From contig OY970394.1 in assembly GCA_963720475.1 (NCBI GenBank), positions 124,001 to 188,000 of the forward strand: 64,000 nucleotides of DNA, given 5' to 3'. Shown in pieces: positions 1-8,442 of this stretch (within the stretch, counting starts at the first letter, position 1; each line of letters opens with the position of its first letter). The notes beneath the pieces were generated by a model. It was given only the letters and a program-made list of their open reading frames with translations. It was not told the origin of the DNA and ran no database searches. Both the position numbers and the translations under genes were made by a program. Origin of the DNA: G963720475 sp963720475. GTDB lineage: Bacteria > Actinomycetota > Thermoleophilia > Solirubrobacterales > Thermoleophilaceae.

Positions 1-31
1 CGGGCGACCTTCTCCGGAACAGGAACCGGAG

Positions 32-544
32 CTAGCTCGGGCACTGTGCCGTCGCGCGCATCGACCAGCCTGATCTCGAGCTCGTCCGGTGAGACCGGCT
101 CGACAGAGAGCCGTCTTCCGGCCGGAACCTTCCCGTAGCGCTCAGCCAGGAGCGCCCGGTTGTAGTAGTCGACGCCCTCGCGCTCGTAGTAAAGATCCCT
201 GCAGCGATGAGTTCGACCTCTGCATCCATGCCTTCACGGCGACCGTGGTTTCGCGTCAACACCACGACGCGGTCTCCGGCATCGATCACCTCCTCGAGAG
301 TGAGCCGGTACGTCGCCCACGGCTCGAGCCAATCGAGCCAGTTCTGGCGCAAGCCGTCCACACCCTGACGCGCGGCTCGTTGGCCAGGAGCGCCAATCAT
401 CTCGCTCTCGAAGTCCTCTGTCAGAAAAGGGCTAAAGGCCTCCTTCACCTGAGCGAACGCCTTCTCGTCTCGAAAGAGCGCGGCGACGTCGGTGCCGGGC
501 GGTGGGATCAACTGCTTGACCAACTCCAAGTTCTCGTCCGACAT
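32..544 (-). CDS. SnoaL/NTF2-like protein, apparently frameshifted
   Basis: The first ~115 residues, from MSDENLELVKQL to EVELIAAGIF, look like a SnoaL/NTF2-fold protein of the kind common in high-GC actinobacteria. After AAGIF the frame becomes low-complexity Ser/Thr/Arg-rich sequence, which is atypical. A T-run (an A-run at 191-193 on the plus strand) sits at the change. Adding one base there restores a normal-looking frame (YYEREGVDYYNRALL and onward) that has no stop as far as position 1. The gene is therefore either frameshifted, with its true end beyond the window, or a junction of two genes. I do not recognise the restored C-terminal part. SnoaL folds serve as small-ligand enzymes or binding proteins; no substrate can be named. 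Confidence 0.6.
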   Translation of the reverse strand: MSDENLELVKQLIPPPGTDVAALFRDEKAFAQVKEAFSPFLTEDFESEMIGAPGQRAARQGVDGLRQNWLDWLEPWATYRLTLEEVIDAGDRVVVLTRNHGRREGMDAEVELIAAGIFTTSARASTTTTGRSWLSATGRFRPEDGSLSSRSHRTSSRSGWSMRATAQCPS

Positions 545-636
545 CGCCCGCGCAGTATCGCTACTGCAGCGTTCGTTGCACGGAATAACTGCTGAATGAC
601 TGCTGGCCCGAAGCGAGACAAGCCCGCCAGAAACAC

Positions 637-658
637 AAAACCCCCGGATTTCCGGGGG
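637..658 (-). terminator. Intrinsic terminator downstream of tRNA-fMet
   Basis: A perfect 8-bp stem (641-648 with 651-658, arms CCCCCGGA and TCCGGGGG, 2-nt loop) is followed on the minus strand by TTTT and a T-rich tail. It lies 9 nt beyond the 3' end of the initiator tRNA and fits a factor-independent terminator for it. Confidence 0.85.
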
Positions 659-667
659 CTTCGCGAA

Positions 668-741
<74 letters not shown>

Positions 742-778
742 TCGCAAGCGCGATTTTACACGCTGACGACGGGTGTGA

Positions 779-1135
779 CTACGACGTCGTTTCGGGCCGC
801 TCCCGGGCAGCTAGCCCGAACGGGTTGCCCTCCGAGTCCTTGCAGATCGCCCACTGCGCGCCGGGGTGCACGACCTCCCCGCCAAGCTCCGCCACCTGCC
901 CGAGCGCGCCCGGGAGATCGTCGACCCCGAAGTACGGCAGCGAGAATGAGTCGCCCGGACCGCGCCCGCGCGCGTGGACACCGACTTTGGGTGCGCCTGC
1001 GCCTGTCTGCCAGCCCTCCCCCTCCGCGTCGCCGCGCTGCTGGAGCGCTTGCCCGAGCAGCTCAGCCCAGAAACGCCTCGCGCGCTCTGGGTCGTCGGCT
1101 GGGAACTCGACCAGATCAAACGATGCACCGGGCAT
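779..1135 (-). CDS. VOC (glyoxalase/bleomycin-resistance-like) family protein
   Basis: This 118-residue protein has the size of a single vicinal-oxygen-chelate module. The N-terminus reads FDLVEFPADDPERARRFW, a typical first beta-alpha unit of the fold. The C-terminal half has FGVDDLPGALGQVAELGG and ends near KDSEGNPFGLAARE, matching the usual terminal 'DPeGN-fgl' motif. Members range from glyoxalases and dioxygenases to resistance proteins, so the substrate is unknown. A TACGGT box ends 6 nt before the ATG, which suggests a leaderless transcript. It is divergent from the hydrolase-cyclase gene. Confidence 0.8.
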   Translation of the reverse strand: MPGASFDLVEFPADDPERARRFWAELLGQALQQRGDAEGEGWQTGAGAPKVGVHARGRGPGDSFSLPYFGVDDLPGALGQVAELGGEVVHPGAQWAICKDSEGNPFGLAARERPETTS

Positions 1136-1203
1136 CTGGACACCGTAGCCGCCTCAGCGAGCTACGACGTAGATGACGCGCCGCATAGACTGATCCCCAG
1201 CGC

Positions 1204-2535
1204 ATGGACCGGCCCGAGACGCGGTACGCGCAGAGCGGGGACGTCAACATCGCCTACCAGGTCTTCGGCGAGGGCGACATCGATCTCGTGCTCGTCAACG
1301 GCTTCATCACCCACGTCGAGTTGGTGTGGGAAAACGAAGCGGCGACGAAGTTCCACGAGGGGCTGGCGTCCTTCGCGCGCGTCATCAACTTCGACCGGCG
1401 CGGCTCCGGTCTCTCCGACCCCGTTCCGGAGGCGCCGACGCTCGAGCTGCGAATGGACGACGTACGCGCGGTGATGGACGCCGCCGGCTCGGAGAAGGCG
1501 GTGCTCCTCGGTATCTCGGAGGGAGTCTCGATGAGCATCCTCTTCGCGGCGACATACCCCGACCGCGTCGAGGCGCTCGTCTGCAGCGGGGGGATGGCGC
1601 GCTCGACTGAGGACGACGACTATCCATGGGGCACGCCCGCGCAGGCCCTGCTCGAGTCGGGCGCCGAGCTCGTCGGCCCGTTCTGGGGCCAGGGCGCAGC
1701 GATCGAGTTTGCCGCACCCAGCCAGGCCGACAACGAGGAGAGCCGCAAGTTCATCGCCCGCATGGAGCGGGCCAGCGCGAGCCCCGGGATGCTCGGCTCA
1801 CTCGTACTGACCTTTCTCCAGATCGACATTCGGGACATCGTCCCGACCGTCCACGTTCCAACGCTCGTCCTCCACAAGACGCGCGACCGGCTCGTCAACG
1901 TCAACAACGGGCGCTGGCTCGCCGAGCACCTGCCGAACGCGAAGCTGGTCGAGCTCGATGGCGACGATCACAACCCCTGGTGGGAGGACAGGGACGCCTG
2001 GCTCGGCGAGGTAGAGGAGTTCCTCACGGGCGCGCGCAAGCAACCCGAGCCCGACCGGATCCTCGCCACGGTCCTGTTCACCGACATCGTCGACTCGACG
2101 AAGACGGCCTCCGACCTCGGCGACGAGAAATGGCGCGGAGTGCTCGAGGGCCACGAGCGCGCCGTGCGCGACGCGCTCGAGCGGTTCAACGGGCGGCTCG
2201 TGAAGTCGACGGGCGACGGCTACCTCGCCACCTTCGACGGCCCCGCGCGCGCGATCCGCTGCGCCCGCGCGATCGAGGACGAATCAGACGCGCTCGGGAT
2301 CCGCGTCCGCGCCGGCATCCACGCCGGCGAGTGTGAGGCAATCGGCGACGACATCGGCGGGATCGCAGTTCACATCGCGGCGCGCGTCAGCGCCCTCGCC
2401 GGCGCCGATGAAGTGCTCGTCTCGCGCACGGTCAAGGACCTCGTCGCCGGCTCGGGGATCCAGTTCTCAGACCGCGGCGAGCACGAGCTCAAGGGGATAC
2501 CGGACCGCTGGCAGATACTGGCCGCGGAGGCCTGA
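1204..2535 (+). CDS. Alpha/beta-hydrolase fused to a class III adenylate/guanylate cyclase domain
   Basis: This 443-residue protein has two modules. Residues ~12-275 are an alpha/beta hydrolase with the nucleophile elbow GISEG (Ser105), an oxyanion region near LVNGF, and a C-terminal GDDHNPW that supplies the likely catalytic His. Residues ~287-440 are a class III cyclase catalytic domain: FTDIVDST carries the first metal Asp (~294) and KSTGDGYLATF the second (~338), followed by RVRAGIHAGE and an AAR motif. The usual transition-state Asn before AAR appears to be His (VHIAAR). There is no transmembrane segment, so it is probably cytosolic. The hydrolase may act as a sensor for an ester or acyl ligand that controls cyclic-nucleotide synthesis (inference). 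The 3' end overlaps the convergent RDD gene by 47 bp. Confidence 0.9.
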   Translation: MDRPETRYAQSGDVNIAYQVFGEGDIDLVLVNGFITHVELVWENEAATKFHEGLASFARVINFDRRGSGLSDPVPEAPTLELRMDDVRAVMDAAGSEKAVLLGISEGVSMSILFAATYPDRVEALVCSGGMARSTEDDDYPWGTPAQALLESGAELVGPFWGQGAAIEFAAPSQADNEESRKFIARMERASASPGMLGSLVLTFLQIDIRDIVPTVHVPTLVLHKTRDRLVNVNNGRWLAEHLPNAKLVELDGDDHNPWWEDRDAWLGEVEEFLTGARKQPEPDRILATVLFTDIVDSTKTASDLGDEKWRGVLEGHERAVRDALERFNGRLVKSTGDGYLATFDGPARAIRCARAIEDESDALGIRVRAGIHAGECEAIGDDIGGIAVHIAARVSALAGADEVLVSRTVKDLVAGSGIQFSDRGEHELKGIPDRWQILAAEA

Positions 2536-3505
2536 CCGCCCAGGGCGCCTTCATCTCGGGCTCGTAGACCACGCGCGTCCCAGACCGGCGGTCGTGCCAG
2601 CCGCGGCGCTGGTCGTCGAACAGCATCGCGAGCAGTCCGAGCGCGAGCGGAAGCGCGGCGAGCACGAGGCCGACGAGGCGGCGGATCGCGCGGCGGCGGC
2701 CGATGCCCTGGTCGTGCCCGGCCGGCACTTCGCCGTCCCCCTCGAGGCGGATGTCGAGAAAGCGCATGCCGGGCGTCTGCCCGGCGAGCGACCAGAAGCC
2801 GACCAGATAGAGGGTCGCGCCGACGATCCAGCCCACGACGCCCACGACCACCGCCCCCGTGCTCGCACCGTCGCTGGCGTCGAACACGCTCGTCGCGATG
2901 AACGCCACGAGCGCCGAGAGGCCGATGAAGATCAGGTTGAGGATGCCGGCGTCGATCGCGAGCGCGAACAGGCGGGTGACGGCGCCCGCGCTGTCGGTAC
3001 CCCCCTCGCGCTGCGGCCGCCCCCGCAGCCGCCGTGCCACGCGCTCGACGACGCCGTCGAGCCGCTTCGTCACCTGTCCGGCTTCGTGTCCGATGTCGCC
3101 GATCAGGCCGACGCCCTGCTGGGCGATCGCGGCGCGCACCTCGGGCGCCTGCGCGACCCGCTCGACCAGCCGCTGCGCCTCGTCGCTTGCGAGGAGGTGG
3201 TTCCAGACGCGGTCGAGCATCTCGCTGTCGAGCACCTCCTCGATCGAACGCTCGACCGCCGGGCTGCGCACGGCGCGCGCGACCGCCTCCTCGATCGCGG
3301 GCCCTGCCAGCACGCGCGCCAGCGCCCGTTCGAACGCCTCGCTCTCGACGGCGCGGACGATCGCCTCCTCGGCGACCTCCTCGACGGCCTCATCCACGCC
3401 GGTGACGACCGCCACACGCTCCGCAGACCGGGCGCCGGCGCCGAGCAGCCGCGCCGCGAGTGAGCGGCTTCCGCGCGTAGCCGGCGGTTCGGGACGCTCC
3501 GCCAT
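2489..3505 (-). CDS. RDD family membrane protein with long helical N-terminal domain
   Basis: This is a 338-residue protein. Residues 1-~165 form a charged, Ala/Glu/Arg-rich helical region with repeated ERALARVLAGPAIEEAVARA-type segments. From ~175 there are hydrophobic helices (LFALAIDAGILNLIFIGL; GAVVVGVVGWIVGATLYLVGFW) carrying an Arg-Asp-Asp-like arrangement, then QTPGMRFLDIRL, the diagnostic RDD-family motif, and a last membrane segment before WHDRRSGTRVVY. RDD proteins are poorly defined membrane proteins sometimes linked to transport or export. The long soluble N-terminus is unusual and might be a coiled-coil or docking region. It is convergent with the hydrolase-cyclase gene and overlaps its end. 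Confidence 0.8.
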   Translation of the reverse strand: MAERPEPPATRGSRSLAARLLGAGARSAERVAVVTGVDEAVEEVAEEAIVRAVESEAFERALARVLAGPAIEEAVARAVRSPAVERSIEEVLDSEMLDRVWNHLLASDEAQRLVERVAQAPEVRAAIAQQGVGLIGDIGHEAGQVTKRLDGVVERVARRLRGRPQREGGTDSAGAVTRLFALAIDAGILNLIFIGLSALVAFIATSVFDASDGASTGAVVVGVVGWIVGATLYLVGFWSLAGQTPGMRFLDIRLEGDGEVPAGHDQGIGRRRAIRRLVGLVLAALPLALGLLAMLFDDQRRGWHDRRSGTRVVYEPEMKAPWAVRPPRPVSASGPVSP

Positions 3506-3558
3506 CGTGAGCGAGTGTAGGAACGGCTCAGGATGCCGCCGCGTAGGATGCCGCGCCC

Positions 3559-4488
3559 GTGCGCGTCGCCGTGATCGACATCGGGACGAACTCGACCCGC
3601 CTGCTGGTCGCCGACGTCCGCGACGGCGAGGTGCACGAGCTGGTTCGCCGCACGAACGTGACCCGGCTCGGTGAGGGCGTGGACTCGAGTGGCAAGCTCG
3701 CTAGCGCGGCGATCGAGCGCGTGACCGAGACGATCGCCCGTTACCGCGAAGACATCGCGGGCCTCGACGTCGAGCGCACCGCCGCGCTCGCCACGAGCGC
3801 GGTGCGCGATGCCGCCAACGGCGAGGCATTCCGCGCCGAGCTCGCGGAGCGTTTCGGCATCGAGGCGCGCACGATCTCCGGCGACGCGGAGGCGCGCCTC
3901 ACGTTCCTCGGCGCCACCGCGGCCCGCGCGGCCGGCGAGGGTCCGCTGCTGGTGCTGGACATCGGCGGCGGCAGCACCGAGTTCGTCGTCGGGCGCAGCG
4001 GCGCCGACCCGAGCTTCCACGTCTCGACGCAGAGCGGGTCGGTCCGCCACAGCGAGCGGTTCCTCCATTCGGATCCCCCAGCGAAGAGCGAGCTCGAGGC
4101 CGCGCATGGAGAGATCGCCGCGATCATCGCGCGAGCGGTCCCGGGCGAGATCCGGGCGAGAGTCGAGGCCGGGATCGCCGTCGCGGGCACGGCGACGAAC
4201 CTCGCCGCGATCGATCAGGAGCTCGACCCCTACGACCCCGAACGGGTCCACGGCTACGTCCTCCCACGCGCTCGCACCGAGGAGTTGCTCGACCGGCTCG
4301 CCGCGCTGCCGATCGCCGAGCGAAAGCAGGTCACGGGCATGCATCCCGACCGCGCGCCGACGATCGTCGCGGGCGCGGTGATCCTCGTGGAGGCGCTGCG
4401 GGCGTTCCACCTCGACCAGATCGAGGCCAGCGAGGCGGACATCCTCCACGGCACAGCGCTCGCCGCCGCCACCGCGGAAGCGGGATAA
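3559..4488 (+). CDS. Ppx/GppA family exopolyphosphatase
   Basis: This 309-residue protein of the ASKHA fold matches the short, actinobacterial single-module Ppx/GppA type. It starts with VAVIDIGTNSTRLLVADV (phosphate 1 motif), has LLVLDIGGGSTEFVVG (phosphate 2 motif) near 130, and GTATNLAAID near 213. These proteins remove terminal phosphate from polyphosphate and/or hydrolyse pppGpp, linking it to phosphate and stringent responses. It lacks the HD-like C-terminal domain of the long E. coli Ppx. The chosen GTG start directly precedes the first beta strand. A TAGGAT box lies 9 nt upstream. Confidence 0.88.
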   Translation: MRVAVIDIGTNSTRLLVADVRDGEVHELVRRTNVTRLGEGVDSSGKLASAAIERVTETIARYREDIAGLDVERTAALATSAVRDAANGEAFRAELAERFGIEARTISGDAEARLTFLGATAARAAGEGPLLVLDIGGGSTEFVVGRSGADPSFHVSTQSGSVRHSERFLHSDPPAKSELEAAHGEIAAIIARAVPGEIRARVEAGIAVAGTATNLAAIDQELDPYDPERVHGYVLPRARTEELLDRLAALPIAERKQVTGMHPDRAPTIVAGAVILVEALRAFHLDQIEASEADILHGTALAAATAEAG

Positions 4489-4500
4489 TCGGACGCTCCG

Positions 4501-5244
4501 ATGAGGACGGCCCCACTTGCGTGCGCCCTAATGATCGTCCCGTTCGCCGCGAACGCGTGTGGAGCAGACGATCGTGAGCCCGAGACGACCGGCGGCCTCC
4601 CCCAGGGGAGCCAGACCGTGAAGCTCGACCCGGCCGATTTCAGCACGAAGATCACCAACCCCTACTGGCCGATGAAGGTCGGCAGCAAGTGGGTCTACCG
4701 CGAGACTGACCCTGAGGGGACGAAGCAGCGCGTCGTCGTAACCGTCACGCCCAGGACGAAGAAGGTCGCGAACGGCGTCACCGCTCGGGTCATCCGCGAC
4801 GAGGTGACCGAGGACGGCGAGCCCGTCGAGCTGACCGACGACTACTACGCCCAGGACAAGGCCGGGAACATCTGGTATCTGGGCGAGGACACGACGGAGT
4901 TCGAGAACGGCAAACCGGTCTCCAAGCAGGGCTCGTTCGAGGCCGGCAAGGATGGCGCGCAGGCGGGGATCATCATGGCGGCGAGGCCCGAACCGGGCCT
5001 CGGCTACCGCCAGGAGTACTACAAGGGTGAGGCTGAGGACAAGGCCTCCGTCGTCAGCCTCACCGAGCAGGTCGAGGTGCCCGCCGGTCACTACGAGCCT
5101 GCGCTGATGACGCGCGACGTTAACCCGCTTGACCCGAAGGTGCTCGAGTTCAAGTTCTACGCCAAGAATGTGGGGCCGGTGCTAGCAGTCGGCGTCTCCG
5201 GCGGCAGTGACCGCGAGGAACTGGTCAGCTTCACGCCCGGGTAA
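4501..5244 (+). CDS. Putative secreted lipoprotein of unknown function
   Basis: This 247-residue protein begins with a short hydrophobic signal (MRTAPLACALMIVPFAANAC). The Cys at 20 follows A-N-A and fits a relaxed lipobox, so it is probably a surface lipoprotein. The mature part is beta-rich, starting with PADFSTKITNPYWPMKVGSKWVYRE, then regularly alternating hydrophilic strands (VVTVTPRTKK, YYAQDKAGNIWYLGED, LTEQVEVPAGHY). I recognise it only as a conserved hypothetical type. It starts 12 bp after the Ppx gene on the same strand and may be co-transcribed with it. Confidence 0.75.
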   Translation: MRTAPLACALMIVPFAANACGADDREPETTGGLPQGSQTVKLDPADFSTKITNPYWPMKVGSKWVYRETDPEGTKQRVVVTVTPRTKKVANGVTARVIRDEVTEDGEPVELTDDYYAQDKAGNIWYLGEDTTEFENGKPVSKQGSFEAGKDGAQAGIIMAARPEPGLGYRQEYYKGEAEDKASVVSLTEQVEVPAGHYEPALMTRDVNPLDPKVLEFKFYAKNVGPVLAVGVSGGSDREELVSFTPG

Positions 5245-5286
5245 CTAGCGCGGAACGGCACTATCGGAGCCTGGACACTTGTCCGA

Positions 5287-5315
5287 TTCACAAGCGAGCG
5301 TCCAGAACCTATAGT
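5287..5315 (+). promoter_or_regulatory. Sigma-70-type promoter of the candidate non-coding RNA
   Basis: A -35 TTCACA (5287-5292) and a -10 TATAGT (5310-5315) are separated by exactly 17 nt. The predicted start is about 5322-5323, which coincides with the first base of a long closing stem. A small inverted repeat (CTTGT 5278-5282 / ACAAG 5290-5294) overlaps the -35 box and could bind a regulator. It is one of the clearest -35/-10 pairs I see in the window. Confidence 0.65.
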
Positions 5316-5322
5316 CGCTCTC

Positions 5323-5520
5323 AGTTGGGTCAGAGGCGGTGGCACGCGAGTCCCCACCGACTCCTCATATGGGCCCAATACATAGGCCTCGGGTCTAGTC
5401 GCTGGAAGCGGCGCCTCCCGCCCGAAGCCGCCTAGGCTCCCTCAAGGCACGTACCCCTGCCCGTCCTGACGGGGCCAACTAAGAACCGGAGCCGCCGGCA
5501 TTGAAGCCGGCGGCTTTGGT
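5323..5520 (+). ncRNA. Candidate structured small RNA, 6S-like
   Basis: Bounded by the promoter at 5287-5315 and the terminator at 5490-5522, this segment has no credible ORF but folds into a rod. The closing stem pairs 5323-5328 with 5475-5480 (AGTTGG/CCAACT), 5329-5333 with 5466-5470 (GTCAG/CTGAC, 4-nt G bulge) and 5335-5339 with 5461-5465 (one G-U). A large internal bubble follows. An apical helix pairs 5383-5387 with 5430-5434 and 5390-5393 with 5421-5424, capped by a hairpin 5398-5402/5408-5412. Closing stem, central bubble, apical stem and an immediate terminator at ~160-200 nt is the architecture of 6S RNA, the regulator that binds housekeeping RNA polymerase. No covariance model was run, so the family is an inference; that a transcript exists is better supported. 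Confidence 0.55.
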
Positions 5521-5522
5521 TT
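5490..5522 (+). terminator. Intrinsic terminator ending the candidate ncRNA
   Basis: A 10-bp GC-rich stem (AGCCGCCGGC 5490-5499 with GCCGGCGGCT 5506-5515, 6-nt loop) is followed on the plus strand by TTGGTTT. The T-rich side is on the plus strand, so it serves the RNA unit. It may also mark the end of the convergent thiamine-diphosphate enzyme gene. Confidence 0.75.
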
Positions 5523-5530
5523 AGGCACGT

Positions 5531-7204
5531 TTACGCCAGATTGGCCTTGCGGGGGTAAACGACCTCGGGGTCGGTGAGGACGTTCACCAGCGCCGGCTTG
5601 CCGCTCGCGAAAGCGCGGTCGAGCGCCGGACGGAGCTCGTCGGGCTTCGAGACGAGTTCGCCGTGGCCGCCGAGCGCCTCGACGACGCGGTCGTAGCGCA
5701 ACTCCGGCTGCAGCTCGGCCGCGACCGAGTAGCCGTAGAGGAACTCCATCGGGTGCTTCTCGAGCGCCCAGATGCCGTTGTTCCCCATCACGGCCACGAC
5801 GGGGACGTTGTGGCGCACGAGGGTGTCGAACTCCAGCCCCGCGAACCCGAAGGCACCGTCGCCGAGCAGCAGGCAGACCTGGCGGTCGGGACGGGCCAGC
5901 TTCGCAGCGAGCGCATAGCCCGGGCCGGCGCCGAGGCAGCCGTACGGGCCGGGGTCCATCCAGCAGCCCGGCTCGTAGGTGTCGACGACGCGGCCGGCGT
6001 AGGAGACGAAGTCGCCGCCGTCGCCGATCACGATCGCGTTGCGGTCGAGCACATCGGCGAGCTCGCGGTACACCCGCAGCGGGTGAAGCGGCGCGCGGTC
6101 GTCGCTGAGGTCGTCCTGCTCGGCGGCGCGCTTCTCGTCCTCGGTCGAGCGCAGCTGCGCGAGCCAGGCGGAGCGGTCGGGCCCGCCGGCGCCGTGCTCG
6201 CGGAGGGCCGCCAGCGTGCGGGCGACACCGCCATACAGCTCGGCAGCAACCGGGCGCGGGTGCGCGCGCTCGGGTCGCGATCGCTCGATCACGACGATCT
6301 GCGTGTCGTCGCCGAAAGATCCGCCGAATCCGAGCCGGAAGTCCATCGGAACGCCGACGACGAGCGCGAGGTCGGCTCCCTTCAGCGCATCGCCTCGCGC
6401 GCGCGCGAAGAAACACTCGTGGTCGGCCGGGACGCAGCCGCGCCCGAGGCCGTTGACCAAGACCGGGATCCGCAGCTCCTCGCACAACCGCACGAGCTCC
6501 TTCTCGCCGTGAGCCCAGTAAAGCCCCGTTCCGGCCATCACGACCGGCCGCTCCGCCGACCGAAGCAGCTCGGCAGCGCGCTCGACGGCAGCGGGGTCGT
6601 CGGGCGCTTCCGCGGCGAAGTCGGGCGGCTCGACGGGATCGGAGCCAGGCCCCTCGGCGTCCATGAACACCTGGTCGAGCGGGAAGTCGACGAAGGCCGG
6701 GCCGGTCGGCGCCGCGAGGGTGGCCGCCAGCGCCTCGTCGACGAGGCTCGGGATCTCAGCGGTCGTCGCGGCGGTCTTCGCCAGCTTCGTCACGGGAGCG
6801 ACGAAGGGGACGTGGTCGATCTCCTGAAGCGATCCCTGCCCCCAGCGGAACGCGGGCGCGCGGCCGCCGAGCACGAGCACGGGCGAGCCGTTCTGCTGTG
6901 CTGAGGCCATCGCGCTCATCCCGTTCGTCACACCGGGTCCTGCGGTCAACGCGGCGACCCCGGTCTCGCGCGTCGCCTTCGCCCAGCCCTCGGCCGCGAA
7001 CGCCGCGGTCTGCTCGTGGCGGGTGTCCACGAGGGCGATCCCCTCCTCGCGCACGCCGTCGAAGATCGAGAACAGGTGGCCGCCCGAGAGCGTGAACAGC
7101 TGCGTGACGCCGTGGGCCTTCAGCCGCTGCGCGACCAGGCGGCCGCCGTGGAGCGCAGCCTTGTCGTCAGCGGCCTGGTCGAGCGTGGAGGTCTCGGTCG
7201 ACAT
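5531..7204 (-). CDS. Thiamine-diphosphate-dependent enzyme, acetolactate synthase-like
   Basis: This 557-residue protein has the three-domain layout of the acetolactate synthase/benzoylformate decarboxylase superfamily. The N-terminal PYR domain contains [18 protein letters not shown] with the catalytic Glu that activates the cofactor, and [17 protein letters not shown] central transhydrogenase-like domain follows. The C-terminal PP domain has the [19 protein letters not shown] motif (GDG...N) that binds the Mg-diphosphate. The family makes acetolactate or cleaves 2-hydroxyacyl or oxalyl-CoA. There is no neighbouring ilvN or ilvC, so branched-chain synthesis is not supported by context and the substrate is open. 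It is divergent from the dehalogenase-like gene. Confidence 0.85.
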   Translation of the reverse strand: MSTETSTLDQAADDKAALHGGRLVAQRLKAHGVTQLFTLSGGHLFSIFDGVREEGIALVDTRHEQTAAFAAEGWAKATRETGVAALTAGPGVTNGMSAMASAQQNGSPVLVLGGRAPAFRWGQGSLQEIDHVPFVAPVTKLAKTAATTAEIPSLVDEALAATLAAPTGPAFVDFPLDQVFMDAEGPGSDPVEPPDFAAEAPDDPAAVERAAELLRSAERPVVMAGTGLYWAHGEKELVRLCEELRIPVLVNGLGRGCVPADHECFFARARGDALKGADLALVVGVPMDFRLGFGGSFGDDTQIVVIERSRPERAHPRPVAAELYGGVARTLAALREHGAGGPDRSAWLAQLRSTEDEKRAAEQDDLSDDRAPLHPLRVYRELADVLDRNAIVIGDGGDFVSYAGRVVDTYEPGCWMDPGPYGCLGAGPGYALAAKLARPDRQVCLLLGDGAFGFAGLEFDTLVRHNVPVVAVMGNNGIWALEKHPMEFLYGYSVAAELQPELRYDRVVEALGGHGELVSKPDELRPALDRAFASGKPALVNVLTDPEVVYPRKANLA

Positions 7205-7254
7205 CGCCCACGAGCCTATCCCACGCTCGAAACGGGTACTTAGGCGGAGTACAG

Positions 7255-8157
7255 ATGGAGGAAGGCGGGGCCAACGGGGGGCTGAACGGCGATTTTGGCG
7301 GGACCTTCCCGTTCGACTCGCGCATGCTGGGCACCGACGGCGAGCGGATCCACTACGTGGACGAGGGGCCCAGCGATGCGCCGCCGGTGGTGATGCTGCA
7401 CGGCAACCCGACGTGGAGCTACATGTACAGGCGGCCGCTGGCGGAGCTCGCCGCCCGCGGTCACCGGGCGATCGCGTTCGACCACCTCGGCTTTGGCCGC
7501 TCGAACAAGCCCGCGCGGCGGAGCGAGCTCACCTTTGCGCGGCACGTCGAGCGGGCCGCCGCGCTGTTCGACGCGCTCGACCTCAGCGATGCCGTGATCG
7601 TCACCCACGACTGGGGCGGCCCGATCGGTTTCGGCGTCGCCGTCGCGCAGCCCGATCGCGTGCGCGGCGCGGTCGCGATGAACACCTGGGCGTGGGAGCT
7701 GCCGAGCTTCGTGCCGCCGTTCCTGCGCGAGTTCCGTCGCGACGGTCTCGGCGAGATCCTCACGCTCGGAGGAAACATGCTCGTCGAGTCGATCCCCGGC
7801 GGGATGTGCACGAAGGACACCGACCCGGTGATGATGGACGCGTACCGCGCACCGTTCCCCGACTACTGGTCGCGCCTTGGCCAACTCTGCCTCCAGCGCG
7901 AGATCCCGCTCAACGAGGACGACCCGGGGTCGCAGGAGATCGCGGCGATCCACGATCAGCTCCCGCGGCTGGACATCCCCCTCCATCTCGTCTGGGGAAT
8001 GCGAGACCCGGTGTTCGTGCCCGCATTCCTCGAGCAGTGGCGCGCGCTGTTCCCGGACGCCGAGACGACCGAGCTCGACGACGCCGGCCATTACCTCGTG
8101 GAGGACAGTCCGGATGCCGTCACCGACGCCGTTCACGAGTTCGTCACCTCGCTTTAG
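7255..8157 (+). CDS. Haloalkane dehalogenase-like alpha/beta hydrolase
   Basis: This 300-residue alpha/beta hydrolase has the HGNPTW oxyanion motif (49-54) and the nucleophile elbow HDWGG. There Asp119 replaces the usual Ser and Trp120 follows, the signature of haloalkane dehalogenases (Asp nucleophile, halide-binding Trp). The general-base His is in [10 protein letters not shown] (~279). Such enzymes hydrolyse carbon-halogen bonds to alcohols, but many genomic members are uncharacterised and may act on other substrates. A second possible start is the ATG at 7324. It is divergent from the thiamine-diphosphate enzyme, with about 50 bp between starts. Confidence 0.85.
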   Translation: MEEGGANGGLNGDFGGTFPFDSRMLGTDGERIHYVDEGPSDAPPVVMLHGNPTWSYMYRRPLAELAARGHRAIAFDHLGFGRSNKPARRSELTFARHVERAAALFDALDLSDAVIVTHDWGGPIGFGVAVAQPDRVRGAVAMNTWAWELPSFVPPFLREFRRDGLGEILTLGGNMLVESIPGGMCTKDTDPVMMDAYRAPFPDYWSRLGQLCLQREIPLNEDDPGSQEIAAIHDQLPRLDIPLHLVWGMRDPVFVPAFLEQWRALFPDAETTELDDAGHYLVEDSPDAVTDAVHEFVTSL

Positions 8158-8225
8158 CAGGCCGTTTACCTGAGGCTTACGGGGCGGACTAAGGTAGCGG
8201 CGAGTCGATCGAAGGGAGCCAACCC

Positions 8226-8420
8226 ATGGCCGAGCAACAGCAGGTCACCCCCCTGATGGATCCCCAGCCCGCGCTTGCCGAGCTCGACGACATGGTGGAG
8301 TACGTCGGGCTGCACGAGCCGCTCCTCGCCTACCCCGTCGGGACGGACGAAGAGGAGCCCGACTGGGCGGGCGCGTTCGACGCGCTGATAGCCGCAAAGC
8401 TCGTATCGCCAAACGGCTAG
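8226..8420 (+). CDS. Small acidic hypothetical protein
   Basis: A 64-residue acidic protein with no recognised domain and no membrane segment. A good AAGGGAG ribosome-binding site lies about 6 nt before the ATG, which is the main reason to accept it over the 97-residue frame on the other strand. It follows the dehalogenase-like gene by ~70 bp on the same strand and ends 22 bp before the end of the convergent cyclase gene. Function unknown. Confidence 0.55.
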   Translation: MAEQQQVTPLMDPQPALAELDDMVEYVGLHEPLLAYPVGTDEEEPDWAGAFDALIAAKLVSPNG

Positions 8421-8442
8421 CTCGCCGCGGGCGCCGCGGGCG

